Source of the DNA: Halosimplex salinum
GTDB lineage: Archaea > Halobacteriota > Halobacteria > Halobacteriales > Haloarculaceae
Length of the DNA: 64,000 bases
NCBI RefSeq assembly: GCF_003730195.1
Contig: NZ_QWGG01000002.1
Location: 372,001 to 436,000 of the forward strand
Direction: 5' to 3'
Shown in pieces: positions 55,324 to 63,794 of this stretch. The notes beneath the pieces are model-generated. The model saw nothing but the letters and a program-made list of their open reading frames with translations, ran no database searches and was not told where the DNA came from. Positions within the stretch are counted from its first letter, which is position 1. Each line of letters starts with the position of its first letter. The position numbers and the translations under genes are program-made.

Positions 55324-55421
55324 GTCGGGGCAGTCGACGGGTCCGGCGTGTTCGTCCCGGGCCTGCGCCGCACTCGAACAGACCACCAGCGCTTTTGCCC
55401 TCAGTCTCGACAGATCGGAGT

Positions 55422-56378
55422 ATGGACGAACTCCCGCTCGGCACGACCGGAGAGACAGTCAGTCCGCTCTGCCTCGGTGCGATGTACTTCGGGAGCCGCA
55501 CCGACCCGGAGACCTCGCGGGCGATCCTGGACCGCTACTACGAGGCCGGCGGTCGCTTCGTCGACACGGCCAACATCTACGCGACGTGGGTCGACGGCCA
55601 CGACGAACCCGCGAGCGAGCCGTTCCTCGGGGAGTGGCTGGCCGACCGCGGCGTTCGCGACGAGCTGTTCATCGCGACGAAGGTCGGGTTCGACTACGGG
55701 GAGGTCCCACAGTCGCTCGATCCCGACCTGATCGAACGCGAGGTCGAGAAGAGTCTCGACCGCCTCGGCATCGACTCCGTCGACCTGCTCTACGCTCACG
55801 TCGACGACCGGGAGACGCCCCTCGGGGAGACGATGGCCGCGTTCGACCGGCTGGTCGAGTCGGGCACGGTCGACCACATCGGCGCCAGCAACTACCACGG
55901 GTGGCGCCTCGCTCGCGCGAACACGCTCGCCGAGGAGCGCGGGCTGACGGAGTTCAGCTGCGTCCAGCCGCGTTTCTCGTATCTCGTCCCGCACCGGAAC
56001 GCGGACTTCGCGCCCCAGCGGCCGGCGACCGACGAACTCGTCACGTACTGCGACGACCACGACCTGACGATGCTGCCGTACTCGCCGCTCCTGCAGGGGT
56101 GCTACGGCCGCGACGACCGGCGGATACCGGAGGGGTACGTCACCACTGAGAACCGCCTGAAGATGGAGGCGGTACAGGACATCGCCGAGCGGAAGGACGT
56201 CTCGGGCAACCAGGTCGTCCTCGCGTGGCTGACCCAGCGCGAGCCGCCGACGGTCCCTGTCGTCGGCGTCAGCTCCGTCGGCCAGCTCGAGGAGAACCTC
56301 GCAGCACTCGATCTGGACCTGACCGACGCCGAGATGGAACGGTTGAACGGTATCGAGACGCTCGGCGGACTGCAGTAG
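55422..56378 (+). CDS. aldo/keto reductase
   Basis: 318 residues from MDELPLGTTGETV. AKR catalytic tetrad Asp48, Tyr53, Lys87, His126 (DTANIY, ATKVGF, YAHVD) and the C-terminal NADP-binding VPVVGVSSVGQLEENL. In a pentose locus it may oxidise or reduce a sugar or sugar acid semialdehyde; the specific substrate is unknown. Its 3' end lies in a 50-bp tandem repeat. Confidence 0.88.
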   Translation: MDELPLGTTGETVSPLCLGAMYFGSRTDPETSRAILDRYYEAGGRFVDTANIYATWVDGHDEPASEPFLGEWLADRGVRDELFIATKVGFDYGEVPQSLDPDLIEREVEKSLDRLGIDSVDLLYAHVDDRETPLGETMAAFDRLVESGTVDHIGASNYHGWRLARANTLAEERGLTEFSCVQPRFSYLVPHRNADFAPQRPATDELVTYCDDHDLTMLPYSPLLQGCYGRDDRRIPEGYVTTENRLKMEAVQDIAERKDVSGNQVVLAWLTQREPPTVPVVGVSSVGQLEENLAALDLDLTDAEMERLNGIETLGGLQ

Positions 56379-56468
56379 CGGTCCCGTCGAGCGGGTGGTA
56401 GTAGCGATCCCTCGGCGGACTGCAGTAGCGGTTCCGTCGAGCGGGTGGTAGTGACGATCCCTCGGCGG
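56361..56468. repeat. 50-bp tandem duplication of the aldo/keto reductase 3' end
   Basis: Unit starts CTCGGCGGACTGCAGTAGCG (codons for LGGLQ and stop) at 56361, repeats at 56411 with three mismatches, and begins a third time at 56461 (8 bp). Confidence 0.9.
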
Positions 56469-56524
56469 TGTGACGGTGAGCGGTCGGGCGAGACCTGGGA
56501 GCGACCGGGCGGGGCTGCGCCGCC

Positions 56525-57412
56525 TCAGACGAAGGCGGGGCCCTCGACGGACTCGTCCTCGGCGGTCCGCCAGGAGTGCTCGGGCGCCCAGCCCAGCAGG
56601 TCGCTCGCGTGTTCGGTCGAGAACGCCGACTCGTCGCCGTCGAGGTCGCAGTCGGGCGGCAGGTCGCCGAAGCCGGCCTCGATGGCGGCCACGCTGTCGA
56701 CGCCGAGGAAGTTGTCCGCGGCGAAGGCGTTGAACACCTCGTGGCCCTCGAAGTCGGCGTCGAGTGCGGCCGCGACGAGCGACACCACGTCGCGGATATC
56801 GACGTACGACCAGTAGTTGCCGAACCGGCCCGCGCTCTCGAAGTCGAATTCCTCACGGATCTGCGTGATCCGGTAGCGTCCCGGGTACTGGATCCACGAG
56901 GGTCGAACCGAAGCGACTGAGACGCCGAACCGGTTGACGACCCGTTCGGCCGCCGCCTCGCCTGCGAGCTTCGACGTCTCGTAGCCGTTCCAGGGTCGAA
57001 CTGGGTGGTCCACGTCGACGGGGAAGTAGTCGGGAAGTTCCGGCTCGTCCCAGTGGGTGCCGTAGACCGTCTCGCTGGAGGCCCAGACCACGTCGGCGCC
57101 CGCGCGACCGGCCGCCTCCAGCGTGTGATACGTGCTCAGGACGTTGTTCTCGTAGACGTCCCCGCCCGCGTTGTCTTCCTCGTGGGGGATGTTGCCGAAG
57201 TGGACGACGGCAGTCGGGTCCGCGTCGACGATCGTCTCCCAGGTCGGCCCTTGCTCCGTCAGGTCGACGGCCCTGAAGTCCACGCCGTCGATGTCGGTTC
57301 GCGCTGGAATTGACAGGTCGACCGCGACCACCTCGTACTCGTGGCGGAGTTCGTCGACGACCCAGCTTCCGGCACCACCGAGCGCGCCGGTGACGATTAC
57401 TGTCTCGGACAT
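56525..57412 (-). CDS. extended SDR dehydrogenase, candidate L-arabinose dehydrogenase
   Basis: 295 residues from MSETVIVTGALGGAG. Rossmann glycine motif TGALGGAG, catalytic Ser in SSETVYG and YxxxK in YETSKLAGE: an extended SDR/epimerase-like enzyme. Haloferax L-arabinose dehydrogenase is of this subclass, and the neighbours are arabinosidases and pentose-pathway proteins. A sugar epimerase is the alternative. Confidence 0.8.
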   Translation of the reverse strand: MSETVIVTGALGGAGSWVVDELRHEYEVVAVDLSIPARTDIDGVDFRAVDLTEQGPTWETIVDADPTAVVHFGNIPHEEDNAGGDVYENNVLSTYHTLEAAGRAGADVVWASSETVYGTHWDEPELPDYFPVDVDHPVRPWNGYETSKLAGEAAAERVVNRFGVSVASVRPSWIQYPGRYRITQIREEFDFESAGRFGNYWSYVDIRDVVSLVAAALDADFEGHEVFNAFAADNFLGVDSVAAIEAGFGDLPPDCDLDGDESAFSTEHASDLLGWAPEHSWRTAEDESVEGPAFV

Positions 57413-57494
57413 ACGGGCCGGTCGGTCCGAACCCACCTAACATCCTCGGTTACACCATCATTTTATGACGGGTCAGGTAAAAAGAAGAGGTAGA

Positions 57495-57953
57495 ATGGCT
57501 ATCGAATCAATCCTGTTACCCGTGGGATTTGACGACAGCGATCGTGTCGACCGACTCGTCGCGGAAGCGGTCACCCTCGCGAGCGCGACCGGCGCGAAGA
57601 TATCGGTCCTGCACGTGTTCAGCGAGTCCGAACTGGAAAACACTATCGACAGACTGGACATCGAACCCGGCAGCGAGGCCGCTACCCCGGACGAGGTCGC
57701 CGACCGCTTCGCTCCACTCCGGGACGTGACGTCACAACTCGACGACGCCGGCGTCGAGTACGACGTGCTGGGCGAGGTCGGCGACGCTGCCGAGCGCATC
57801 GTCGCGACCGCCGAGGAGATAGGCGCCGACCGGATACTCATCGGCGGTCGCAAGCGATCGCCGACGGGGAAGGCCGTCTTCGGCTCCACCGCTCAGTCGG
57901 TCATGCTCGACGCGTCCTGTCCCGTCACCTTCGTCCGCACGGGAGACCGCTGA
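57495..57953 (+). CDS. UspA-type universal stress protein
   Basis: 152 residues from MAIESILLPVGF. Ends with the ATP-binding signature GGRKRSPTGKAVFGSTAQSV. Single domain. TATA-like CATTTTATG at 57461 about 30 bp upstream. Placed inside the pentose locus without an obvious tie to it. Confidence 0.9.
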   Translation: MAIESILLPVGFDDSDRVDRLVAEAVTLASATGAKISVLHVFSESELENTIDRLDIEPGSEAATPDEVADRFAPLRDVTSQLDDAGVEYDVLGEVGDAAERIVATAEEIGADRILIGGRKRSPTGKAVFGSTAQSVMLDASCPVTFVRTGDR

Positions 57954-58001
57954 CGGCGGGGTTCCACCGGTCGTCAGGGCACCGGGCGAACCGTCGTCGA
58001 G

Positions 58002-58766
58002 TCACTGGTGGCGCAGGTTGATCTCGATGATGTTGACGGTGCTCTGTACTTTCTGCGGGACCCGCTCGTGGAAGTGGTCGCCTCGCATGCGACTCTTGAT
58101 GCCCGAGACGCTGACGGCGCCGACGACCTCACCACCGGAGGTCCGAACCGGAGCGGCGATGCACCGGATCCCCTCCAGTCGTTCCTCGTCGTCGGTCGCG
58201 TACCCGCGCTCGCGGATCGTTTCGAGTTCCGCGCGAAGTTCCGCTTCGTCCGTGATCGTGTTCTCCGTCACGCCGGGGAGCCCGTGTTTCTCGATGATGC
58301 TGTCGAGTCGGTCCTCGTCCATGGCGGCGAGCATCGACTTCCCGAGCGCGGTAGTGTGGAGATGGACTCGCTTGCCCTCGAAGGTGTCGAGCGAGAGCGC
58401 ATCGTCGCCCTTGCGCGTGAGGAGGAACACCCCGTAGCCGTTCTCCTCGACCATGAGGTTCGCGTGGTCGCCGACCTCCAGCGCGAGGTCCTGAAGCTCC
58501 GACTCGGCGATCCGGTAGAGCTTCGACTGCGTGCGAGCGTATCCGCCCAGTTCGAGGAACTTCATACTGAGCACGTACTCGTCGCCCTCGCGAACCAGAT
58601 ACCCCAGGTCCGTCAGCGTCTGCAGGTGGTCGTGGACGGTGCTCGTCGGTCTGTCGAGGTCCTCGACGAGTTCGGTCAGGGTCAGCCCGTCGTTTTCCTT
58701 GATACGGTCGAAGATGTGGAAGCTCACCGCAGTGGTGCGTATCTTGGGGTCGCGGCGAGGATCCAT
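58002..58766 (-). CDS. IclR-family regulator, XacR-like
   Basis: 254 residues from MDPRRDPKIRTT. N-terminal winged helix (LTLTELVEDLDRPTSTVHDHLQTL) and C-terminal IclR effector domain (ALGKSMLAAM, EGIRCIAAPVRTSGGEVVGAVSVSG). In Haloferax the IclR protein XacR controls xylose and arabinose catabolism. Position between the SDR and FAH genes supports the same job. A palindromic operator lies 32-48 bp upstream, so autoregulation is likely. Confidence 0.85.
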   Translation of the reverse strand: MDPRRDPKIRTTAVSFHIFDRIKENDGLTLTELVEDLDRPTSTVHDHLQTLTDLGYLVREGDEYVLSMKFLELGGYARTQSKLYRIAESELQDLALEVGDHANLMVEENGYGVFLLTRKGDDALSLDTFEGKRVHLHTTALGKSMLAAMDEDRLDSIIEKHGLPGVTENTITDEAELRAELETIRERGYATDDEERLEGIRCIAAPVRTSGGEVVGAVSVSGIKSRMRGDHFHERVPQKVQSTVNIIEINLRHQ

Positions 58767-58797
58767 ACCGACAAATCGAGTGAACACAGGTTAAGCG

Positions 58798-58814
58798 TTC
58801 CGGCTATTTCGGAA
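58798..58814. promoter_or_regulatory. candidate IclR operator 1
   Basis: TTCCGGCTATTTCGGAA, arms TTCCG/CGGAA, just upstream of the IclR gene. Confidence 0.6.
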
Positions 58815-58872
58815 TCGGGTCCGGCCAAGCGGAACGAACCGTACGCAGCCGGTTGTCCGTGTCGACTGACGG

Positions 58873-59733
58873 TCAAACCTCGACGACGTCGTTCTCGAGC
58901 GTCCCGATGTCCTCGATGGTGATCGTCACCGTGTCCCCCTCGTGGAGCGTCACGTCGGCCGGCGGGATGATGGAGGTGCCGGTGAGCAGGACGGTCAGTT
59001 CCGGGACGTAGTTGTGACGCCTGAAGTACGAGGCGAGTTCCTCGCAGGTGCGGACCATCTCCGACGTCGAGGTCGACTCGGCGAACACCGCTTCGCCCTC
59101 GCGCTCGATGGTCATCGACATCTCGAGGTCGTGCGGGTCGTCGACCAGCGCGACGGCGGGCCCGACCGCACAGCTGCGGTCGTATATCTTGCTCTGGGGG
59201 AGGTACAGCAGGTTCTCGCGCTCGATCGAGCGGCTGCACATGTCGTTGCCGACCGTGTACCCGACGATCTCGCCGTCCAGGAGCACCAGTGACAGTTCGG
59301 GTTCCGGCGCGTCCCACTCGGAGTCGCCCCTGATGCCGACAGCCTCGCCGGGCCCGACGGTCCGAGTGGGCGTGGCCTTGAAGTACACCTCGGGCCGCTC
59401 TGCTTCGTAAGCGTCGAGATACGTCTCACCGAGCCCCCCTTCCTCCTGGCGGTCCTCCTGGCTGATGGCGTAGGTCACCCCGGCCCCCCAGATCTCGTCG
59501 GGCCGGACCGGCATCGCTAGCCCGCTCCCGAGCGCGGCTCGTTCGACCGTGGGTGCGCCTTCGCACAGCGCAGCCGTCAGCTCGTCCAGCGGTCGGTCCG
59601 CGATGACCGCCGACCGGGCGAGTTCCCGAAACGAGTCGATCCCGGCGTCGGTCTCGCTCAGGTCATACAGCTTGTCTTCGTGTTCGACGACGACGGCCGT
59701 GTCCGTCCCGTCGCTGGTCTGGAAGAATCTCAT
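58873..59733 (-). CDS. FAH-family protein, candidate 2-keto-3-deoxypentonate dehydratase
   Basis: 286 residues. Fumarylacetoacetate hydrolase fold with metal-binding EPELSLVL, YTVGNDMCSRSIE, and PEVYFKATPTRTVG. In Sulfolobus and Haloferax, FAH-family enzymes dehydrate 2-keto-3-deoxy-arabinonate/xylonate to 2-oxoglutarate semialdehyde. The arabinan context makes that the leading reading over fumarylacetoacetase or acylpyruvase. Confidence 0.82.
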   Translation of the reverse strand: MRFFQTSDGTDTAVVVEHEDKLYDLSETDAGIDSFRELARSAVIADRPLDELTAALCEGAPTVERAALGSGLAMPVRPDEIWGAGVTYAISQEDRQEEGGLGETYLDAYEAERPEVYFKATPTRTVGPGEAVGIRGDSEWDAPEPELSLVLLDGEIVGYTVGNDMCSRSIERENLLYLPQSKIYDRSCAVGPAVALVDDPHDLEMSMTIEREGEAVFAESTSTSEMVRTCEELASYFRRHNYVPELTVLLTGTSIIPPADVTLHEGDTVTITIEDIGTLENDVVEV

Positions 59734-59756
59734 CCGTCTACCTCCGTAATCTACTG

Positions 59757-59781
59757 ACCGAGATAAATAGTTTACCTCGGT
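59757..59781 (-). promoter_or_regulatory. FAH gene promoter with inverted repeat
   Basis: ACCGAG and CTCGGT arms 13 bp apart enclose an AT-rich core (AGATAAATAGTTTAC) that should hold the TATA box, 25-50 bp upstream of the ATG. Confidence 0.5.
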
Positions 59782-59849
59782 CGTGAGGCGTCGCGACCGT
59801 CACCGGCCGCAGACGCCCACACAGACGGAACACGACTGTATCGAAGAAG

Positions 59850-59866
59850 TTCCGAGATACTCGGAC
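59850..59866 (-). promoter_or_regulatory. candidate IclR operator 2
   Basis: On the minus strand GTCCGAGTATCTCGGAA, differing from operator 3 by one base, 117 bp upstream of the FAH gene. Confidence 0.6.
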
Positions 59867-60119
59867 TACCAGCGGCGGTTCGACCGCCGCTCTGACAGCC
59901 CTTATTGATTACAGAAGTAGTAGTGTAATTTATCCAATCCTTAACTATTTTTCATGCGTGTCAGAACGCATCTCGTTCGGAGATAATCGGCCGCGACCGC
60001 GCCCAACGAACGATCGTCTACATGATCGAATTCTGGTGTATATAGATTAGAAACAGAATGGTTGGCTGAGATGACTCGGCCCCGGGCGGCGACCGGAGGG
60101 GCCGACCGTGCGGCCGGAT
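59867..60119. other. gene-free spacer in the divergent FAH/GH51 promoter region
   Basis: The whole gap between the FAH and GH51 starts is 686 bp. This part has a hairpin AGCGGCGGTTCGACCGCCGC at 59871 and an AT-rich patch (TAATTTATCCAATCCTTAAC) at 59930. From 60138 to 60380 nothing recognisable is seen. Confidence 0.5.
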
Positions 60120-60120
60120 T

Positions 60121-60137
60121 TTCCGAGTATCTCGGAA
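60121..60137 (+). promoter_or_regulatory. candidate IclR operator 3
   Basis: TTCCGAGTATCTCGGAA, upstream of the GH51 gene by 283 bp. Confidence 0.55.
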
Positions 60138-60383
60138 CAGTTGCGGACGTCTGCGTTATCGACGGACACCCGGTCGTCGGCGTGGACAGGCCGCCGAGCC
60201 GTGCGGAGTCGACGACAGCGTCCGCAGTACGTTGAACGCCGGTCGAGATCGTCTCACCACCGTTCGGGTCCGGACTCGCTTGTGCAGGTTCCGCACGCGA
60301 CGGGAGACGGGACGGACCGCGACACGGTGTGGGATCCGACGATCCCGACGAGCAGGAGTCAGGGGTGGCGGCCCCCCGACCGG

Positions 60384-60392
60384 TTGTTTTAT
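60384..60392 (+). promoter_or_regulatory. TATA box of the GH51 gene
   Basis: TTGTTTTAT, about 30 bp upstream of the ATG, fitting a leaderless transcript. Confidence 0.6.
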
Positions 60393-60419
60393 TGGGCCGT
60401 CCGCGGAGGATCCGCACGC

Positions 60420-61916
60420 ATGTCAGACACCCACATAACCGTGCATACAGGGGCGCGTATCGACCGCATCGAGCCCGAACTCCACGGCCACTTCTCCGAG
60501 CACCTCGGTCGCTGCATCTACGACGGGATGTGGCACGACGAGACGGCCGACGGGGAAGGGTTTCGCGAGGACGTGGTCGACCTGCTCGCCGACCTCGAGA
60601 TGCCGGTACTGCGCTGGCCGGGTGGCTGTTTCGCCGACGACTACCACTGGGAGGACGGCGTCGGCGACGACCGTCCGCGACGGCGCAACCTCTTCTGGGC
60701 GCAGGGGCGCGAGGAGCTACCGGAGGAACCCAACACCTTCGGGACCCACGAGTTCCTCGAACTCTGCGAGCGCATCGGGGCGGAGCCGTACCTCGCCCTG
60801 AACGTCGGGTCGGGCGACCCACAGGAGGCCGCCGACTGGGTCGAGTACTGCACCTACGGCGGCGACACGGAGCTGGCCGACCGTCGACGGGACAATGGCC
60901 GCGAGGAGCCCTTCGACGTGCCCTACTGGGGTATCGGCAACGAGAACTGGGGATGTGGCGGCCAGATGTCCCCCGAGCAGTACGCCCGCGAGTACCGCCG
61001 CTTCGCCACGTACGTCGGCACGATGGACAACCTGATGGCCGACCAGGAGTTCGACCTGATCGCCTGCGGGTTCGAGAACCACGAGTGGAACCGCCGCTTC
61101 ATGGAAGAGGTTAGCGAGTCCGCCTGGGGCGCCGCGTTCCCGCTCGACCACCTGACGCTGCACCACTACTACGGCCGGACGATGTCCGTCGTCGAGACCG
61201 ACGACGAGGACAAGTACGACCAGCTGCTCGTCGAGGCCCTGGAGATGGACGAACACATCGAACGGATCGCCGCGGCGATCAACGCGACGGCGACGACGCG
61301 GGACATCGGCGTCATCATCGACGAGTGGGGCACCTGGCACACAGAGGCGGTCTCCGAGACCGGCCTCGAACAGCCTGGGACCGTCATCGACGGGCTCTCG
61401 GCCGCCGCCGTCCTCGACATCTTCAACCACCACGCCGACGTGATGACCATGGGTAACATCGCCCAGACGGTCAACGTCCTGCAGTGTCTCGTCGAGACCG
61501 AGGGCGACGACGCCTGGGCCCGTCCGACCTACCACGTCTTCGACCTCTACAGCCCCCACCAGGGCAACGACGCCGTCCAGACGTCTGTCGACGCGCCCGT
61601 CCGCGACGCCGAGCGCACGGACGCCGACCTACCGCTGGTCGGCGCCTCGGCCTCGGTGGCCGACGACGAGACGTACGTCACGCTCACGAATCTCGACGTT
61701 CTCGGCGCCCGCGAGGTCGAGATCGACACAGAGGGCGACGACCCGTCTGCCGTCGACGCGCAGATCCTCTTCGACGGCCAGGAACCCGACGCGGTCGTCG
61801 ACGCCGACAACGCCGCGTCGTTCGAACCCGAATCGTTCGACGTCGGCGTCGAGAACGACGGCACCCTCACCGCCGAGCTCCCGCCCTCGACGGTCCTCGG
61901 CGTCTCGCTCCGGTAA
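60420..61916 (+). CDS. GH51 alpha-L-arabinofuranosidase
   Basis: 498 residues from MSDTHITVHTG. TIM barrel with acid/base Glu175 in GIGNENWGCGG and nucleophile Glu302 in IIDEWGTW, plus GGCFADDYHWEDGVG. Hydrolyses terminal alpha-L-arabinofuranosyl residues of arabinan and arabinoxylan fragments. No signal peptide, so acts inside. Complements the GH127 beta-linkage enzyme 5 kb away. Confidence 0.93.
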   Translation: MSDTHITVHTGARIDRIEPELHGHFSEHLGRCIYDGMWHDETADGEGFREDVVDLLADLEMPVLRWPGGCFADDYHWEDGVGDDRPRRRNLFWAQGREELPEEPNTFGTHEFLELCERIGAEPYLALNVGSGDPQEAADWVEYCTYGGDTELADRRRDNGREEPFDVPYWGIGNENWGCGGQMSPEQYAREYRRFATYVGTMDNLMADQEFDLIACGFENHEWNRRFMEEVSESAWGAAFPLDHLTLHHYYGRTMSVVETDDEDKYDQLLVEALEMDEHIERIAAAINATATTRDIGVIIDEWGTWHTEAVSETGLEQPGTVIDGLSAAAVLDIFNHHADVMTMGNIAQTVNVLQCLVETEGDDAWARPTYHVFDLYSPHQGNDAVQTSVDAPVRDAERTDADLPLVGASASVADDETYVTLTNLDVLGAREVEIDTEGDDPSAVDAQILFDGQEPDAVVDADNAASFEPESFDVGVENDGTLTAELPPSTVLGVSLR

Positions 61917-62040
61917 GCGTCCCGGCGCCTACGGTCGAGTAGGCTCGTCGGCGGCGAGCGACTCCACGCTGTCGGCGGCGAACGGCTTCGAGCAGGAGCG
62001 TACGCTGTCAGTGTCCCGAAGACAGTCACAGCGGTCCGTA

Positions 62041-63636
62041 TCAGAGGTCGGCGTCCAGGTGGTCGACGGCTTTCAGCGCGAGGGCGACGATGGTGAGCGT
62101 CGGGTTCATCGCGCCACTGGTCGGGAAGACGCTGCTCGAGGCGACGGTGAGGTTCTCGAGGTCGTGCGTTCGCAGGCGGGGGTCCACGACGCTCTCTGAC
62201 GGGTCCGTCCCCATCCGGGTCGTTCCGGCGGGGTGACGGGCGGCGCCCGGGTCGTGGACGTCGGTCTGGCCGGTGATCCGCGTGTTCATCGACGAGAGGA
62301 TCCGTCGCTGGACCGACTGGGCGTGCTCCAGCGCCGCGACGGCGTGGTCGCCGACGCTCCAGGAGACGTCCGGCACGGGGTTGCCGTGGTCGTCGGTCTC
62401 GTCGGGGTCGAGCGTGACGCGGTTCGTGGGGTCCGGCAGTTGCTCGACCAGCGCCCCCATCTGGAGGTGGTTGCCGAGTTCGAACTCCAGCGCCTCGCGC
62501 AGGTCCGCCCCCCACCGACCGTCGCCGAGGGCGACGTCGAGCGGCGAGGGGCCGGCGTAGTTGAAGAACTCGAGTTTGACGCTTCCCGGTGTCGGTTCCT
62601 CGTGGTCGTAGAACTGGTGGGACTCGCTGGTGATGAAGCCGATCTCGTGTTGCTCGGTCCGTCCGAGGAGCAGTGCGTTCGTCCCCGCGAAGGCATGTTC
62701 CATCAGGTATCGGCCGACGGCCCCCGAGGAGTTGGCCAGTCCGTCGGGGTACTGCTCGGACTGCGAGAGCAGCAGCAGGCGGGGCGTCTCGATGGCGCCA
62801 CAGGCGACGACGAACTGGCGGGCCGCCTGGCGGTGCTCCTCACCGTCCGGGGTCGCGTAGACGGCCGTCTCGACGCGCTCGCCCTCCGAGTCGTGTTCGA
62901 GTCGCTGGACGGGCGCGCGGTCGATGACGCGGGCGCCCTCGGACTCGGCCTCGCGGACGTGGACGGTCGCGTCGTACTTCGCGCCGGAGGGACAGACCGG
63001 TGCACACGTCCCCCAGCCCTGGCAGGCCGCTCGGCCGTCGTAGGGCTCGCTGTTGCGCGCCTGGGGCACCGAGTGGACCTCGATGTCCAGCTCCTCGCAG
63101 GCCGCGGCGAACAGCGAGTCCGAGTAACTCGGCGGGAACGCCTCCATCGGGAACGGCTCCTCGCGGGGGGGCGCGAAGGGGTTGTCCTGGGCGCCGGCGA
63201 CCCCCATCTCGGCCTCCGCCTCGGCGTAGTACGGTCGCAAATCCGCGTAGGAGAGCGGCCAGTCGGTCGCGAGGCCGTACCGCGTCTCCATCTCGAAGTC
63301 CTTCGGGTGAAAGCGGGGGGTGAGTCCGAGCCAGTGCAGCGTCGTGCCGCCGACACCCTTGACGCGGGTCGTGTTCAGCGGGTAGTGGATCTCCCCGCTG
63401 GAGGTGTAGGCGTCGCGTTCCCCGCCCATGTCCCAGACGTCGGTCCAGCCGTGGGCGGGACGGAGGTACCGCTCCATCCGGCGCTGGCGGTCGGCGAAGT
63501 CGAACCGCGGGCCGGCGTCGAGGACGACCACGTCGTGGCCCCGGTCGGCGAGGCGCGCGGCGGTGACGGCACCGGCGGGACCCGCCCCGACGACGCAGAC
63601 GTCGACCCGGTCGGACGGCGTCCGCGTCGCGCTCAC
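62041..63636 (-). CDS. GMC-type FAD oxidoreductase with Cys cluster
   Basis: 531 residues from a GTG start ([12 protein letters not shown]; a GTG 15 bp upstream also possible). FAD-binding [20 protein letters not shown], and C-terminal GMC motif HPAGTTRMG with [13 protein letters not shown]. An insert [14 protein letters not shown] resembles the iron-sulfur Cys motif of FAD-dependent glucose/fructose/gluconate dehydrogenases. No cytochrome or small subunit gene is adjacent. Probably a sugar or sugar-acid dehydrogenase feeding the respiratory chain. Confidence 0.83.
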   Translation of the reverse strand: MSATRTPSDRVDVCVVGAGPAGAVTAARLADRGHDVVVLDAGPRFDFADRQRRMERYLRPAHGWTDVWDMGGERDAYTSSGEIHYPLNTTRVKGVGGTTLHWLGLTPRFHPKDFEMETRYGLATDWPLSYADLRPYYAEAEAEMGVAGAQDNPFAPPREEPFPMEAFPPSYSDSLFAAACEELDIEVHSVPQARNSEPYDGRAACQGWGTCAPVCPSGAKYDATVHVREAESEGARVIDRAPVQRLEHDSEGERVETAVYATPDGEEHRQAARQFVVACGAIETPRLLLLSQSEQYPDGLANSSGAVGRYLMEHAFAGTNALLLGRTEQHEIGFITSESHQFYDHEEPTPGSVKLEFFNYAGPSPLDVALGDGRWGADLREALEFELGNHLQMGALVEQLPDPTNRVTLDPDETDDHGNPVPDVSWSVGDHAVAALEHAQSVQRRILSSMNTRITGQTDVHDPGAARHPAGTTRMGTDPSESVVDPRLRTHDLENLTVASSSVFPTSGAMNPTLTIVALALKAVDHLDADL

Positions 63637-63762
63637 CGTCCACCTCGCCACGCGAGTGCCGCGAGACCACGGTCGGTCGCTCTGTCCGGGCGCATACTCC
63701 CCGGTGCGGGGATCGGGACTTAACTGTTTTGTCGGCAGTGAATCAGGGGCTGAGGGCCGAAG

Positions 63763-63770
63763 ATATTTTA
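63763..63770 (+). promoter_or_regulatory. TATA box of the ABC transporter gene
   Basis: ATATTTTA, 25-32 bp before the ATG. Confidence 0.6.
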
Positions 63771-63794
63771 ACAGGCCCTGGCATACTTGGCGAC

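Noticed and set aside
56361-56468. Possible start of a CRISPR array
   Set aside because: Two adjacent 50-bp units with no spacers; it is a tandem copy of a gene end.
59871-59891. Terminator hairpin
   Set aside because: Strong stem but between two divergent promoters and without a T tract; no upstream gene to terminate.
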